This document shows positions 26,892 through 36,731 of a stretch of 64,000 nt of DNA, piece by piece. Position 1 is the first letter of the stretch, and the number at the start of each line of letters is the position of its first letter. The notes under the pieces were generated by a model, which had not been told where the DNA came from, made no database searches, and worked only from the letters and a program-made list of their open reading frames with translations. Source of the DNA: Sulfuricurvum sp. 17-40-25 (lineage in GTDB: Bacteria > Campylobacterota > Campylobacteria > Campylobacterales > Sulfurimonadaceae); the NCBI GenBank assembly GCA_002282015.1, contig NCIJ01000006.1, forward strand, positions 1 through 64,000, given 5' to 3'. Position numbers and translations under genes: made by a program.

Positions 26892-29384
26892 ATGAACGAT
26901 CTGCTAGACAACAGCGAAATTCACGATATTAATATAGAAGACACACTCAAGAGCAGTTATCTTGACTACTCTATGAGCGTTATTATTGGGCGAGCACTGC
27001 CTGATGTACGTGATGGACTTAAACCGGTTCACCGCCGTATTTTGTACGCGATGGATAAACTCAATCTTTCCGCAGGTGCTAAATACAAAAAATCAGCCCG
27101 TATTATCGGGGATGTTATCGGACAGTATCACCCGCACGGTGATACATCTGTTTATGACGCCTTGGTTCGTATGGCACAACCATTTGCGATGCGCGTACCA
27201 TTGGTTGACGGTCAAGGTAACTTTGGTTCTGTTGATGGGGACAACGCGGCTGCTATGCGTTATACGGAAGCACGTATGACCCGTTATGCGGGAGAGCTAC
27301 TCAAAGATCTTGAAAAAGATACCGTTAACATGGTGGATAACTATGACGGTACTACCCAAGAACCGGTAGTACTTCCTACACGTGTACCGAATCTTCTAAT
27401 TAATGGTTCAAGCGGTATTGCTGTTGGTATGGCCACCAATATCCCTCCTCATAACCCTAACGAAGTCCTAAGCGCACTAGTACACCTTATGGATAATCCG
27501 GATGCTTCTCTCATCGAAATCATGCAGTTTATCAAAGCCCCTGATTTCCCTACAGGCGGAACGATCTACGGTAAAAAAGGGATTTTAGACGCTTATGAAA
27601 CCGGTCGTGGTCGTATTCGCGTTCGTGCTAAAACACACATCGAGAAAAAAGCGAATAAAGACGTAATCGTCATTGATGAGCTTCCCTATCAGGTCAACAA
27701 AGCACGCTTAATAGAAACCATTGCTGATTTAGTAAAAGACAAGTTTATCGAAGGCATCAGTGAGATACGTGATGAATCTGACCGTGAAGGTATCCGTGTT
27801 GTCATCGAACTAAAACGCGATGCGATGAGCGAAATCGTTCTTAACAACCTTTATAAATCCACCAATATGGAAACGACTTTTGGGATCATTATGCTCTCAG
27901 TTTTCAATCAAGAGCCTCGTATCTTTACGCTATTGGAAATGTTGGGTCATTTCATCAATCACCGTAAAACGGTTATTATCCGCCGTACGATTTTCGATCT
28001 TGAAAAAGCAAAAGCCCGCGCACATATTTTGGAAGGTTTGAAAAAAGCGCTTGATCATATCGAAGCGATTATCAAACTGATTCGTGCGAGCAAAGACGGT
28101 GAAAGCGCTAAAGAAGGACTGATCAGCGAGTTCGGATTCTCTCCAATCCAAGCGCAAGCCATCTTGGACATGCGTCTTCAGCGCCTTACGGGTCTTGAAC
28201 GTGATAAAATCGAAAACGAGCTCAAAGAGATCTTGGCTCATGTCGAATACCTCGAGTCTATTCTTCGCAGTGAAGAAGTACTCAAAGGTATCATCAAAGA
28301 TGAGTTCATCGAACTCGTTGAACAATTCAATATTCCACGCGTAACCGATATCGAAGACAATTATGATGACATTAATATCGAAGATTTGATTCCTAATGAG
28401 CCAATGGTCGTTACCATCAGTCACCGTGGTTACATCAAACGTGTTCCATTAGCCTCTTATGAAAAACAGCGTCGTGGTGGAAAAGGTAAAGTTGCTGTTA
28501 CCACGTACGATGATGACTTCATCGAGAAATTCTATACGTGTAACACTCATGATACGCTCATGTTCGTTACCGATCGAGGACAGCTTCACTGGTTAAAAGT
28601 GTATAAAATTCCTGAGGGTTCTCGTACGGCTAAAGGAAAAGCAGTGGTTAACCTCATTAACCTCGAAGCGGATGAGAAGATTCGTTCAATCATCCCTACA
28701 ACCGATTTTAATGACAATAAATCACTCGTCTTCTTTACCCAAAATGGTATCGTTAAACGAACAGCACTCAGTGAATTTTCAAATGTTCGTAGTAATGGTG
28801 TACGTGCGATCGTCCTGGATGATGATGATGCATTGATCACGGCGCACATTGCCAATGAAGAGACCAAATACCTCTTCATAGTCACTAAATTCGCACAATG
28901 TATCAAATTTGAAATCGAAAAAACCCGTGACCAAGGACGAAGTACTCGTGGTGTTCGCGGTATTAAGTTCAAAGTCGAAGGCGACGTTGTCGTTGATGCA
29001 AACATCATTAAAAGTGACGAGCAAGAAATCCTAATGGTGAGTGAAAAAGGGATTGGTAAGCGTACCACTGCAGAAGAATACCGTCTTACTAACCGAGCAG
29101 GTTCAGGCGTAATCGCAATGAAGCTCAATGCTAAAACAGGAACAACGGTCGTAGGATGTCTAATGGTAGACGAAACCATGGACATGATGGCTCTGACAAA
29201 AGCCGGTAAAATGATCCGTGTTGATATGCAAACCATTGCTAAATCAGGACGTAATACCAGCGGTGTCTATATCATCAAAGGTGACGATGTCAAGAGTATT
29301 TCACGATGTCCAAAAACAGAAGTGGATGAAGATGATGAAGGCGAAAATACAGAAGAAAACGAAGGCACATTAATTTTGGAATAG
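26892..29384 (+). CDS. gyrA: DNA gyrase subunit A
   Basis: 830 residues. The catalytic tyrosine is Tyr124 ([11 protein letters not shown]). The quinolone-determining region reads [12 protein letters not shown] with Thr85 and Asp89 at the places of E. coli Ser83 and Asp87; Thr there is the wild-type residue in Campylobacter. The C-terminal beta-pinwheel has the GyrA-box-like QRRGGKGK (in [13 protein letters not shown]). With GyrB it introduces negative supercoils. RBS is weak (CGGGGACTGC). The acidic tail ([16 protein letters not shown]) is normal. Confidence 0.98.
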   Translation: MNDLLDNSEIHDINIEDTLKSSYLDYSMSVIIGRALPDVRDGLKPVHRRILYAMDKLNLSAGAKYKKSARIIGDVIGQYHPHGDTSVYDALVRMAQPFAMRVPLVDGQGNFGSVDGDNAAAMRYTEARMTRYAGELLKDLEKDTVNMVDNYDGTTQEPVVLPTRVPNLLINGSSGIAVGMATNIPPHNPNEVLSALVHLMDNPDASLIEIMQFIKAPDFPTGGTIYGKKGILDAYETGRGRIRVRAKTHIEKKANKDVIVIDELPYQVNKARLIETIADLVKDKFIEGISEIRDESDREGIRVVIELKRDAMSEIVLNNLYKSTNMETTFGIIMLSVFNQEPRIFTLLEMLGHFINHRKTVIIRRTIFDLEKAKARAHILEGLKKALDHIEAIIKLIRASKDGESAKEGLISEFGFSPIQAQAILDMRLQRLTGLERDKIENELKEILAHVEYLESILRSEEVLKGIIKDEFIELVEQFNIPRVTDIEDNYDDINIEDLIPNEPMVVTISHRGYIKRVPLASYEKQRRGGKGKVAVTTYDDDFIEKFYTCNTHDTLMFVTDRGQLHWLKVYKIPEGSRTAKGKAVVNLINLEADEKIRSIIPTTDFNDNKSLVFFTQNGIVKRTALSEFSNVRSNGVRAIVLDDDDALITAHIANEETKYLFIVTKFAQCIKFEIEKTRDQGRSTRGVRGIKFKVEGDVVVDANIIKSDEQEILMVSEKGIGKRTTAEEYRLTNRAGSGVIAMKLNAKTGTTVVGCLMVDETMDMMALTKAGKMIRVDMQTIAKSGRNTSGVYIIKGDDVKSISRCPKTEVDEDDEGENTEENEGTLILE

Positions 29385-29393
29385 TACTTGCTT
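29376..29393 (+). promoter_or_regulatory. Sigma54 promoter overlapping the gyrA stop codon
   Basis: TTGGAATAGTACTTGCTT: the GG (378-379 of 29 kb) and GC (390-391) are exactly 10 bases apart, matching TGGCAC-N5-TTGCW. It sits 41 bases before the FlgP-like gene, with FlgR encoded just downstream. Flagellar genes of this group commonly use sigma54. Confidence 0.65.
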
Positions 29394-29433
29394 TAGGTTA
29401 GATACTATTTTAGCCTATTGAAGGAAATTAACC

Positions 29434-29892
29434 ATGAAGTATTCAGCAGCTCTTGCCTTGCTTTTAAGTATCACTACTTTGCAAGCAGGTTTTTTAAGCC
29501 CAACTAATGCATCAGGAGAAAAAGTCCGATGCGTTTACAGTGGCACAGATGGTAACTGTGTTGAACCCGCACTAGAGTCTTCACATCAACTCGTTATTAC
29601 TGTTTTTGGACAAGGTGTTGCTCCAACGGTAACGGCATCTCCTGCACAAGCGTATGCCCTTGCTAAGCGTGCTGCACTTGCTGATGGCTATCGCCAAATT
29701 GCTGAACGAATCAAAGGTGTCCATATTGAAGGACAAGACTCAGTCAAGAACATGATGTTGCAACGTTCAACAGTTCGTACTTCCGTTGACGCTATGGTAC
29801 GTGGTGCCAATGTCATGGATACAACATTCAAAGATGGTTTATGCGAAGTGGAACTCGAAATCGTACTTTCTTACTCACAGTTTTCACACTAA
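29434..29892 (+). CDS. LPP20/FlgP-like exported protein
   Basis: 152 residues. N-terminal signal peptide (about 1-18, LALLLSITTLQAG) without a lipobox Cys, then a domain with PAQAYALAKRAALADGYRQIAERIKGVHIEG, the pattern of the LPP20 family that includes the flagellar basal-disk protein FlgP. Periplasmic or outer-membrane associated. It lies behind a sigma54 promoter and ahead of flgR, which supports a flagellar role; the exact function is inference. RBS GAAGGAAAT. Confidence 0.7.
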   Translation: MKYSAALALLLSITTLQAGFLSPTNASGEKVRCVYSGTDGNCVEPALESSHQLVITVFGQGVAPTVTASPAQAYALAKRAALADGYRQIAERIKGVHIEGQDSVKNMMLQRSTVRTSVDAMVRGANVMDTTFKDGLCEVELEIVLSYSQFSH

Positions 29893-30245
29893 TCAGCATA
29901 TCAGCCCTTATGGGCGATGAATATTTGATTGGATATCGTCTTACAACTCAAAACTCAACCTTAGTTTCTGACCGAATAAGCGTTTCCAAATCCATGACCC
30001 CTTGTCTTGGTTCAAAACAAGAGAGTTTATTTCTTCCTCGTCAGCCTTCTCAAAAACTTCAAGCACTTCTTAATACCCATGAAGATGAATTTATAGAATT
30101 TGCCACACAACAAACCATCAAACTACAAAGCCATCAAAATATAACCAATCATGAGCATACTTCCAGTGATTCCATGACACTGCCTACCCAGTGTTATATT
30201 GTCGATTTTAATGATGATTCTGTTACAATTTCACTATTAAAATAG
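29841..30245 (+). CDS. Small exported protein, unknown function
   Basis: 134 residues. A signal peptide (RNRTFLLTVFTLISISALMG, about 6-25) precedes a mature part with two Cys (near 55 and 121). The start overlaps the FlgP-like gene by 52 bases; a shorter start at the Met in ALMGDEY would lose the signal peptide, so the long form is preferred. It sits where Helicobacter carries a small gene between gyrA and flgR. FlgQ-like function is possible but cannot be read from sequence. Confidence 0.6.
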   Translation: MRSGTRNRTFLLTVFTLISISALMGDEYLIGYRLTTQNSTLVSDRISVSKSMTPCLGSKQESLFLPRQPSQKLQALLNTHEDEFIEFATQQTIKLQSHQNITNHEHTSSDSMTLPTQCYIVDFNDDSVTISLLK

Positions 30246-30258
30246 CTCAAGGGACCGA

Positions 30259-31413
30259 ATGAAAATTGCGATAGTCGAAGATGATATCAATATGCGTAAA
30301 TCACTAGAAATCGCTATGAGTGATTATAATGAATACGACGTTCATACGTTTAAAAGCCCAAAAGATGCTCTCAAAAAGCTCGATGATACCTTTGATCTCA
30401 TCATCAGTGACATCAATATGCCCGGAATGGATGGTATTGAATTTGTCAAAAGCTTAAACGGAAAATTTGAAGTTATCTTTATTACCGGTAATGCTACGTT
30501 GACTCGTGCTATTGAATCCATACAACTTGGAGTCAAAGACTTTTTACTCAAACCTTTTGAGATTGAAACACTCATTGCAGCAATACAACGCAGTGCCAAT
30601 ATTCAGCAAAAAGTGAAAAAAAGCGGTGCCAAATGTACCCTCAAAACAGGTACTTTTCTAGGTACTTCACCTGCTTTGGAAAAACTGCTCAACTACATTG
30701 ACAAAGCCGCAAAAACCGATGCTAATATCATGCTGTTAGGCGAAAGCGGTGTCGGTAAAGAAGTCTTTGCCTGCCACGTTCATGACAAATCGCTTCGAAA
30801 TGAGAAACCATTCATCGCAATCAACATGGCTGCAATTCCTGAAAATTTGATAGAAAGTGAACTTTTTGGATTTGAAAAAGGGTCCTTCACCGATGCTACT
30901 GAGGGTAAAATAGGTCAATTCGAACTTGCAAATGGTGGGACACTTTTTTTAGATGAAATTGCAGAAATGCCTTATGCTCTTCAAGCAAAACTCTTACGTG
31001 TGCTTCAAGAGCGTGAGATTCGCCGTCTTGGATCTTCAAAAAGTACAAAAATCGATGTTCGTATCATTACCGCAACCAATGCCAACTTACAACAAAATAT
31101 TACGGATGGAAAATTTAGAGAAGATCTCTATTATCGGCTTAATACCATTCCTCTAAGCATTCCTCCCTTACGAGAACGTCAAGAAGAAATTATTCCCATA
31201 GCTACTGCAATATTGCAGCAAAATTGCAGTCAATATGGATTTGCATCTAAGGTATTTGATACCGATGCTATCGAAGCACTGGAAGGCTATACCTGGCCTG
31301 GGAACATTCGAGAACTTATCTCTGTCGTTGAACGCTCCGCAATATTGAGTGATACGGATATTATTGGCGTCGAAGACCTATTCTTAGAAGCACGAGGGTT
31401 TGGAAGAGTTTAA
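30259..31413 (+). CDS. flgR: FlgR-type sigma54-dependent response regulator lacking HTH
   Basis: 384 residues. Receiver domain with Asp51 (IISDINMPGMDG) and Lys98 (LLKPFE). AAA+ domain with Walker A GESGVGKE at 161-168, the sigma54-contact loop as GSFTDA at 208-213 (consensus GAFTGA) and Walker B GGTLFLDEI at 226-234. After WPGNIRELISVVERSAIL only a short tail remains, so the Fis-type DNA-binding domain of NtrC proteins is absent, as in Helicobacter FlgR. It should activate sigma54 promoters of flagellar genes after phosphorylation by FlgS, which is not in this window. Confidence 0.92.
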   Translation: MKIAIVEDDINMRKSLEIAMSDYNEYDVHTFKSPKDALKKLDDTFDLIISDINMPGMDGIEFVKSLNGKFEVIFITGNATLTRAIESIQLGVKDFLLKPFEIETLIAAIQRSANIQQKVKKSGAKCTLKTGTFLGTSPALEKLLNYIDKAAKTDANIMLLGESGVGKEVFACHVHDKSLRNEKPFIAINMAAIPENLIESELFGFEKGSFTDATEGKIGQFELANGGTLFLDEIAEMPYALQAKLLRVLQEREIRRLGSSKSTKIDVRIITATNANLQQNITDGKFREDLYYRLNTIPLSIPPLRERQEEIIPIATAILQQNCSQYGFASKVFDTDAIEALEGYTWPGNIRELISVVERSAILSDTDIIGVEDLFLEARGFGRV

Positions 31414-31435
31414 ACAGTTCAAAGTCCCCATTGGA

Positions 31436-31441
31436 TATAAT
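31436..31441 (+). promoter_or_regulatory. -10 box TATAAT of asd
   Basis: Perfect TATAAT 30 bases before the asd start and 22 bases after the flgR stop, giving asd its own promoter. Confidence 0.5.
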
Positions 31442-31471
31442 CGCATTTCCATAAAACCTGAGGAATTTTTC

Positions 31472-32500
31472 ATGAAACTTTATAATGTTGCTATTGTCGG
31501 TGCTAGTGGTGCTGTAGGGGAAGAGATTTTGCGTGTACTGGAAGAAATCGATTTTCCGTATGCTAAAATCATCCCACTTGCAAGTGCACGAAGTGCTGGA
31601 AATACTGTCAGCTTTAACGATCAAGAACTCGTCATTCAAGAGCTAACAACAACCATCTTTGATGAAGAGAAAATAGAAATAGCATTGTTTAGTGCAGGCG
31701 GTAATATCTCTGCTGAGTTTGCCCCTTATGCCGCAGCGGCAGGTGCAGTTGTCATTGATAACACCAGTCACTTTCGTATGTACGACGATGTTCCACTAGT
31801 CGTTCCTGAAGTAAATCCTGAAGATATAGGACAATGGCGTAATCGCGGTATTATCGCAAATCCAAACTGTTCAACCATTCAAATGGTCCAAGCACTCAAA
31901 CCTCTTGATACTGCATATGATCTTGTGCGTATTGATGTCAGTACCTATCAAGCAACCTCAGGTGCTGGAAAATCTGCTATGGAAGAGCTTGTTGAACAAA
32001 TGCAGGCATTTTTCGCATTTACCCTCGATGATACAGAACCAAAAAAATTCCCTCATCGTATTGCTCTCAATGCTATTCCACAAATTGATTCTTTTACTGA
32101 CACTGGTTATACCAAAGAAGAACTAAAGATGGTCAACGAAACTCAAAAGATAATGCACAAAGAGATCGAAGTAAGTGCAACCTGCGTACGTATCCCAACA
32201 TTACGGGGTCATGCTGAAACATTGACTTTGACATTCGATGGTGCAGTGGATGCGAATGAAGCGCGTGAGCTATTGCGTAAATCTCCTAATATCATCGTTC
32301 TTGATGAACCAAGCGAGAGCCTTTACCCAATGCCATCGTTATGTATGGATCAAAACGAAACCTTTGTCGGACGTATTCGCAGTGATCTTTATCGTGATAA
32401 TGTACTTCATATGTGGGTTGTCGCCGATAACCTTCGTGTAGGTGCTGCAACTAATGCTGTGCGAATTGCCCAAAAATGGGTAGAGATGCAAGGAGAGTAA
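31472..32500 (+). CDS. asd: Aspartate-semialdehyde dehydrogenase
   Basis: 342 residues from MKLYNVAIVGASGAVG (RBS GAGGAATT; the frame is open 24 codons further upstream, but that part has no family match). NADP-binding GASGAVGEE, catalytic Cys in ANPNCSTIQM and the QATSGAGKSAMEEL segment are clear. It reduces aspartyl phosphate to aspartate semialdehyde for lysine, diaminopimelate, threonine and methionine synthesis in the cytoplasm. Confidence 0.97.
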   Translation: MKLYNVAIVGASGAVGEEILRVLEEIDFPYAKIIPLASARSAGNTVSFNDQELVIQELTTTIFDEEKIEIALFSAGGNISAEFAPYAAAAGAVVIDNTSHFRMYDDVPLVVPEVNPEDIGQWRNRGIIANPNCSTIQMVQALKPLDTAYDLVRIDVSTYQATSGAGKSAMEELVEQMQAFFAFTLDDTEPKKFPHRIALNAIPQIDSFTDTGYTKEELKMVNETQKIMHKEIEVSATCVRIPTLRGHAETLTLTFDGAVDANEARELLRKSPNIIVLDEPSESLYPMPSLCMDQNETFVGRIRSDLYRDNVLHMWVVADNLRVGAATNAVRIAQKWVEMQGE

Positions 32501-32502
32501 CA

Positions 32503-33027
32503 ATGCATTTTTTAGAAAATATATTTGAACAAGGTATTTGGAGCTCACGACTTATTATTCTTTTGGCAGTAGTCTTTGGCTTACTTGGAGCTTTTATACT
32601 CTTTGCTATCGCCAGCTTTGATATTTATAACACCATGCTTTATGTTATCAATACCTATGCTACTCATGCGCATCCTGAACATTTTCACGAAGAAGTGGTC
32701 GGCGGCATCATCGGTGCGGTTGACTTATACCTCATTGGCGTGGTTATGATTATTTTCTCATTTGGTTTGTACGAGCTATTTATTTCCGAAATTGACCCTG
32801 CAAAAGATAGAGATGGTCATGAAAATCAACTATTAGCGGTTCATTCACTCGATCAGCTTAAAGATAAAATATCCAAGGTTATCGTAATGGTCCTAGTAGT
32901 CGGTTTTTTCCAAAAAGTAGGACATACCGTGTTTACCGGGGCATTAGAATTGCTCTATCTCGCCCTTTCGATCACAGCGGTTGCTGTTGGTCTTTATTTC
33001 TTGAGTAAAGTAGGTCACCATGAGTAA
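32503..33027 (+). CDS. YqhA/UPF0114-family membrane protein
   Basis: 174 residues from the ATG at 32503, which has a strong Shine-Dalgarno (AAGGAGAG) at the asd stop. Four membrane helices (about 14-40, 65-90, 120-138, 145-165) are visible, with the family segment [23 protein letters not shown]. Function of UPF0114 is unknown. It overlaps the hemE start by 8 bases and follows asd by 2, so asd-yqhA-hemE form an operon. Confidence 0.88.
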   Translation: MHFLENIFEQGIWSSRLIILLAVVFGLLGAFILFAIASFDIYNTMLYVINTYATHAHPEHFHEEVVGGIIGAVDLYLIGVVMIIFSFGLYELFISEIDPAKDRDGHENQLLAVHSLDQLKDKISKVIVMVLVVGFFQKVGHTVFTGALELLYLALSITAVAVGLYFLSKVGHHE

Positions 33028-34063
33028 AATTTTCGTAGACGCTTGTTTTGGTAAAGAAACCCCCTACACTCCCGTTTGGATGATGCGTCAAGCTGGACGT
33101 TATTTACCTGAGTATATGGCCGTGCGCCGTCGTGCCGGAAACTTTCTCAATCTTTGTCATGCTCCCGATATGGCTGCTGAAGTCACTATCCAGCCACTTG
33201 ATATTGTGGGTGTGGATGCTGCCATACTGTTTAGTGATATTTTAGTTATCCCTAATGAGATGGGAATGCAACTCGATTTTGTACAAGGCGAGGGTCCCGT
33301 TTTTGAAAAACCAATTGAAACCGAAGAAGATCTAAACGATTTAATCGGCGGAGATGAAGCGGCTTCAAAACTTACCTACGTTTACGATACTATCAAGCTG
33401 TTACGTTCACAACTCGATGCACGTACCGATAACAAAGCATTGATCGGTTTTACAGGTGCGCCATGGACCCTTGCTACTTATATGATCGAGGGGCATGGAA
33501 CCAAAACCTACAACGTCTGTAAAAAGATGATGTATTCCAATCCAAAGCTTCTCCATAAAATACTGCGTAAAGTGACCGATGTCGTCAAGCTGTATATGGA
33601 AAAACAAATCCAATCAGGCATTGACGTTGTTCAAATCTTTGACAGTTGGGCTGCCGCAATCGAACCCTCTAAATACGACGAATTTTCGTGGAGCTATATG
33701 GTTGAAATCGCGGAATATTTAAAAGAAAAATACCCACACATTCCCGTCATCATGTTTCCAAAAGGAATACCTTCATTTTTAGACCATGTCTATGGAAACT
33801 TTGACGTATTCGGCGTTGACTGGAGCACTCCAATGGCTCTGGCAAAAGAAAAGCTGGGTGACCGCTACGTTCTTCAAGGAAATATGGAGCCATGCCGTTT
33901 GTACTCCAAAGAAGAGACAACCGCATCCGTGGAAGAGATTCAAAAAATCATGTGTGGTAAACGCCATATTTTCAATCTAGGTCATGGGATTTTACCCGAT
34001 GTTCCCGTCGAACATGCACAACACTTTGTCAGTGAATGTCAAAGAGTAAGTAAAAAATCTTAA
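33020..34063 (+). CDS. hemE: Uroporphyrinogen decarboxylase
   Basis: 347 residues, usual length. The N-terminal signature [16 protein letters not shown] with the catalytic-site Arg residues, the Asp in [10 protein letters not shown] and the IQIFDSWAA-type segment ([12 protein letters not shown]) are present. It removes four acetate carboxyls from uroporphyrinogen III to give coproporphyrinogen III in haem synthesis. Last enzyme gene of the asd operon before the radical SAM gene, which starts 1 base later. Confidence 0.98.
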   Translation: MSKIFVDACFGKETPYTPVWMMRQAGRYLPEYMAVRRRAGNFLNLCHAPDMAAEVTIQPLDIVGVDAAILFSDILVIPNEMGMQLDFVQGEGPVFEKPIETEEDLNDLIGGDEAASKLTYVYDTIKLLRSQLDARTDNKALIGFTGAPWTLATYMIEGHGTKTYNVCKKMMYSNPKLLHKILRKVTDVVKLYMEKQIQSGIDVVQIFDSWAAAIEPSKYDEFSWSYMVEIAEYLKEKYPHIPVIMFPKGIPSFLDHVYGNFDVFGVDWSTPMALAKEKLGDRYVLQGNMEPCRLYSKEETTASVEEIQKIMCGKRHIFNLGHGILPDVPVEHAQHFVSECQRVSKKS

Positions 34064-34064
34064 T

Positions 34065-35018
34065 ATGAACACCATCTTCGGTCCTATCCATTCACGCCGC
34101 TTTGGCGTGTCACTAGGGATCGACCTCTCTTCATCCACAAAACAATGTAACTTTGATTGTCTTTACTGTGAATTAGCCCCCATGCAAGCTATCACGCAAC
34201 AACATGAGATAACTCCCATTGCAACTATCATCACCGATTTAACCCATGCCCTCACCCAGCATCCCAATATAGATGTCATTACCCTCACTGCCAACGGGGA
34301 ACCCACGATGTACCCCTATCTTGAGGAACTCATCGATCAAATCGACACTGTAAAAGGGGATAAACAAACGCTTATCCTCTCCAATAGCGCCTATTTATCT
34401 AATTCAAAAGTCTTTCAAGCCCTTCTCAAGCTTGACCAAGTCAAACTTTCCCTAGATGCAGCCACCTCGGAAGTCTTCTATAAGATTGATCGTCCGGCAG
34501 AGGGAATCAATATCGAGGACATCATAAGTTCTATTGAAAAATTTTCACATGTTTATCGTGGAAAACTTTTTATTGAGATTCTTTTTGTCCGAGGGCTTAA
34601 TGATACATGTGAGGAAATAGCTGCACTCAATAAAGCATTGTTGCCCATATCCTGCGAACGCATCGATATCGGAACCATTGACAGACCTCCAGCTTATCCC
34701 GTGGAAGGACTCAATTTTACGGAGCTCTTTGAGTTATCACACTACTTTGATACCACTTTACCTATTCACATTGTCTCCCGTACCCACGCGCAAGCCATTC
34801 CTTCCTATTTTACCAGTAATGAGATTCTTACAACACTGGACAAACGTCCTTTGACCGAAGATGACATCAACGCCCTTTTCGACGACACCTCAAAAAAACG
34901 GTTTCAAATACTGTTAGATGAAGAAAAAATCAGCACAATTGAGCGTTCAAATATCATTTTTTATCTCCCATCCAAAAATAATGCGCGAAAACGCCCAAAA
35001 TTGCCTAAAAAATCTTGA
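34065..35018 (+). CDS. Radical SAM protein, COG0731-like
   Basis: 317 residues. The radical SAM cluster motif is Cys28-x3-Cys32-x2-Cys35 (QCNFDCLYCELAP), followed by the SAM-binding region TLTANGEPTMYPY. The start (IFGPIHSRRFGVSLGIDL) is typical of a widespread Fe-S oxidoreductase family. The C-terminal third has no recognised domain and ends in a basic tail (KNNARKRPKLPKKS). Substrate unknown. It is directly downstream of hemE; whether that is functional is unclear. Confidence 0.85.
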   Translation: MNTIFGPIHSRRFGVSLGIDLSSSTKQCNFDCLYCELAPMQAITQQHEITPIATIITDLTHALTQHPNIDVITLTANGEPTMYPYLEELIDQIDTVKGDKQTLILSNSAYLSNSKVFQALLKLDQVKLSLDAATSEVFYKIDRPAEGINIEDIISSIEKFSHVYRGKLFIEILFVRGLNDTCEEIAALNKALLPISCERIDIGTIDRPPAYPVEGLNFTELFELSHYFDTTLPIHIVSRTHAQAIPSYFTSNEILTTLDKRPLTEDDINALFDDTSKKRFQILLDEEKISTIERSNIIFYLPSKNNARKRPKLPKKS

Positions 35019-35043
35019 CAATTAAGATAAAGCTCACTATAAT
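35015..35043 (+). promoter_or_regulatory. Perfect sigma70 promoter of tRNA-Asn
   Basis: TTGACA (35015-35020), 17-base spacer, TATAAT (35038-35043), both hexamers consensus. The -35 overlaps the stop codon of the radical SAM gene; the tRNA starts 18 bases after the -10. Confidence 0.9.
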
Positions 35044-35060
35044 TACGACCTCTTAAACAT

Positions 35061-35135
35061 TCCGGATTAGCTCAGCGGTAGAGTAGGTGACTGTTAATCA
35101 CTTGGTCACTGGTTCGAATCCAGTATCCGGAGCCA
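35061..35135 (+). tRNA. tRNA-Asn (GTT anticodon)
   Basis: Acceptor TCCGGAT/ATCCGGA perfectly paired, D-arm CTC..GAG, anticodon loop CTGTTAA (GTT), T-arm ACTGG-TTCGAAT-CCAGT, discriminator G and encoded CCA. Confidence 0.97.
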
Positions 35136-35236
35136 CTTCTTTCAAGTCAAATCATAAAAAACACCCAATTTCTAAAATTAATACTCAAATTTTATTTTCA
35201 ATCCCTAACTACTTAGCTATCTAAGCAATATTTCAC

Positions 35237-35242
35237 TATAAT
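35237..35242 (+). promoter_or_regulatory. -10 box TATAAT of the rml operon
   Basis: Perfect TATAAT 29 bases before the rmlA start; no -35 match. It would drive the rmlACDB run and possibly the glycosyltransferases that follow. Confidence 0.5.
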
Positions 35243-35271
35243 TCCCTAATATAGACGGAGACAGGAGTATT

Positions 35272-36162
35272 ATGAAAGGTATTATTTTAGCTGGAGGCAG
35301 CGGTACACGACTTTACCCAATCACAAAAGGGGTTAGTAAGCAACTCGTCCCCATCTATGATAAGCCAATGGTATATTATCCTCTCTCTGTATTAATGCTT
35401 GCTGGTATCACCGAAGTTCTTATTATTTCCACTCCGACTGATTTACCGCGTTTTGAAGAACTGTTAGGAGATGGTAGTGACATTGGTATGCGCTTTGAGT
35501 ACTGCGTACAACCTAGTCCAGATGGTTTAGCACAAGCATTTATCCTTGGTGCAGATTTTATTGGAAGCGATGATGTTTGTCTTGTATTAGGTGATAATAT
35601 CTTTCATGGTCATGGCCTTACTAAACTACTCGCTCAATCGGTTCGAAATGTTACTGAAGATAAAAAAGCAACGGTATTTGGTTATTGGGTCAAAGACCCT
35701 GAACGCTATGGTGTTGCTGAATTTGATAAAGCAGGTAATGTTTTATCTATCGAAGAAAAACCTCTTAAACCGAAAAGTTCTTATGCCGTTATCGGACTTT
35801 ACTTTTATCCCAACAGTGTTGTTCAGATTGCTAAAAACATTAAACCATCCGATCGTGGAGAGCTAGAGATCACCACTGTCAATCAAGAATACCTAGCCCA
35901 AAATGCTCTTAAAGTAGAATTGATGGGACGTGGATATGCATGGCTAGATACAGGAACACACGAAAGCCTTCTGGAAGCCAGCATGTTTATCCAAACCATT
36001 GAAAACCGTCAAGGTCTCAAAGTTGCCTGCTTGGAAGAGATCGCTTTTGAAATGGGATACATCACAAAAGAAAAATTGCTCGAACTGGCTAAACCATTAT
36101 CCAAAAACCAATATGGTCAATACTTGATCCGTAGAGCTCATGAGGGGAAAATCGGCGAATGA
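35272..36162 (+). CDS. rmlA: Glucose-1-phosphate thymidylyltransferase
   Basis: 296 residues. Nucleotidyltransferase start [23 protein letters not shown], metal-binding Asp in VLGDNIFHG and the sugar-binding EEKP segment ([15 protein letters not shown]). First step of dTDP-L-rhamnose synthesis: dTTP plus glucose 1-phosphate gives dTDP-glucose. RBS ACAGGAG. Its stop overlaps the rmlC start by 4 bases. Confidence 0.97.
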   Translation: MKGIILAGGSGTRLYPITKGVSKQLVPIYDKPMVYYPLSVLMLAGITEVLIISTPTDLPRFEELLGDGSDIGMRFEYCVQPSPDGLAQAFILGADFIGSDDVCLVLGDNIFHGHGLTKLLAQSVRNVTEDKKATVFGYWVKDPERYGVAEFDKAGNVLSIEEKPLKPKSSYAVIGLYFYPNSVVQIAKNIKPSDRGELEITTVNQEYLAQNALKVELMGRGYAWLDTGTHESLLEASMFIQTIENRQGLKVACLEEIAFEMGYITKEKLLELAKPLSKNQYGQYLIRRAHEGKIGE

Positions 36163-36731
36163 CCTTTACTCGTACTGCCATACCAGATGTTGTTTTAATC
36201 GATCCAGTTATCCATGGAGATGATCGTGGCTATTTTGTTGAAACTTTTCGTGGAGACAAGCTCGAAAAATTCTTAGGTTTTAATGCCCCTTTTTGTCAAG
36301 ATAATGAAAGTAAAAGTTCATACGGTGTTTTACGTGGACTGCACTACCAACTCCCCCCATTTGCTCAGACTAAACTGGTTCGTGTCATTGAGGGAGAAGT
36401 ACTGGACGTTGCCGTTGATATCCGAAAAGGCTCTCCAACCTTTGGACAACATATAGCCGTACGCTTAAGTGGTGAGAACAAACGCCAATTATTTATCCCT
36501 CGAGGTTTTGCACATGGATTTGTCGTGCTCAGTGAAACCTGTACCTTTGCCTATAAAGTAGATAATTATTATAGCCCAGAGTGTGATCGTGGGATTGCGT
36601 TTGATGATCAAGCTCTAAACATTGATTGGATTGCCGAGCTATCTAAATTGCAACTTTCCACTAAAGACACAAAGCAACCTCTCTTTAGTAATGCAGATCA
36701 TTTTACGTTTGGTGATAATTTGTATGCGTAA
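36159..36731 (+). CDS. rmlC: dTDP-4-dehydrorhamnose 3,5-epimerase
   Basis: 190 residues, cupin fold. The catalytic His is in [20 protein letters not shown] and the catalytic Tyr in [12 protein letters not shown]. Third step of the rhamnose pathway. The gene is coupled to rmlA (4-base overlap) and overlaps rmlD by 8 bases. Confidence 0.97.
   Translation: MTFTRTAIPDVVLIDPVIHGDDRGYFVETFRGDKLEKFLGFNAPFCQDNESKSSYGVLRGLHYQLPPFAQTKLVRVIEGEVLDVAVDIRKGSPTFGQHIAVRLSGENKRQLFIPRGFAHGFVVLSETCTFAYKVDNYYSPECDRGIAFDDQALNIDWIAELSKLQLSTKDTKQPLFSNADHFTFGDNLYA

Noticed and set aside
28586-29236. 216-codon antisense frame within gyrA
   Set aside because: Long only because gyrA codon use keeps the opposite strand open; low-complexity Ser/Arg/Thr content and no RBS.
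31400-31471. Longer start of asd at 31400
   Set aside because: The extra 24 residues have no family match, lie across the flgR stop and upstream of the -10 box; the ATG at 31472 has a good RBS.
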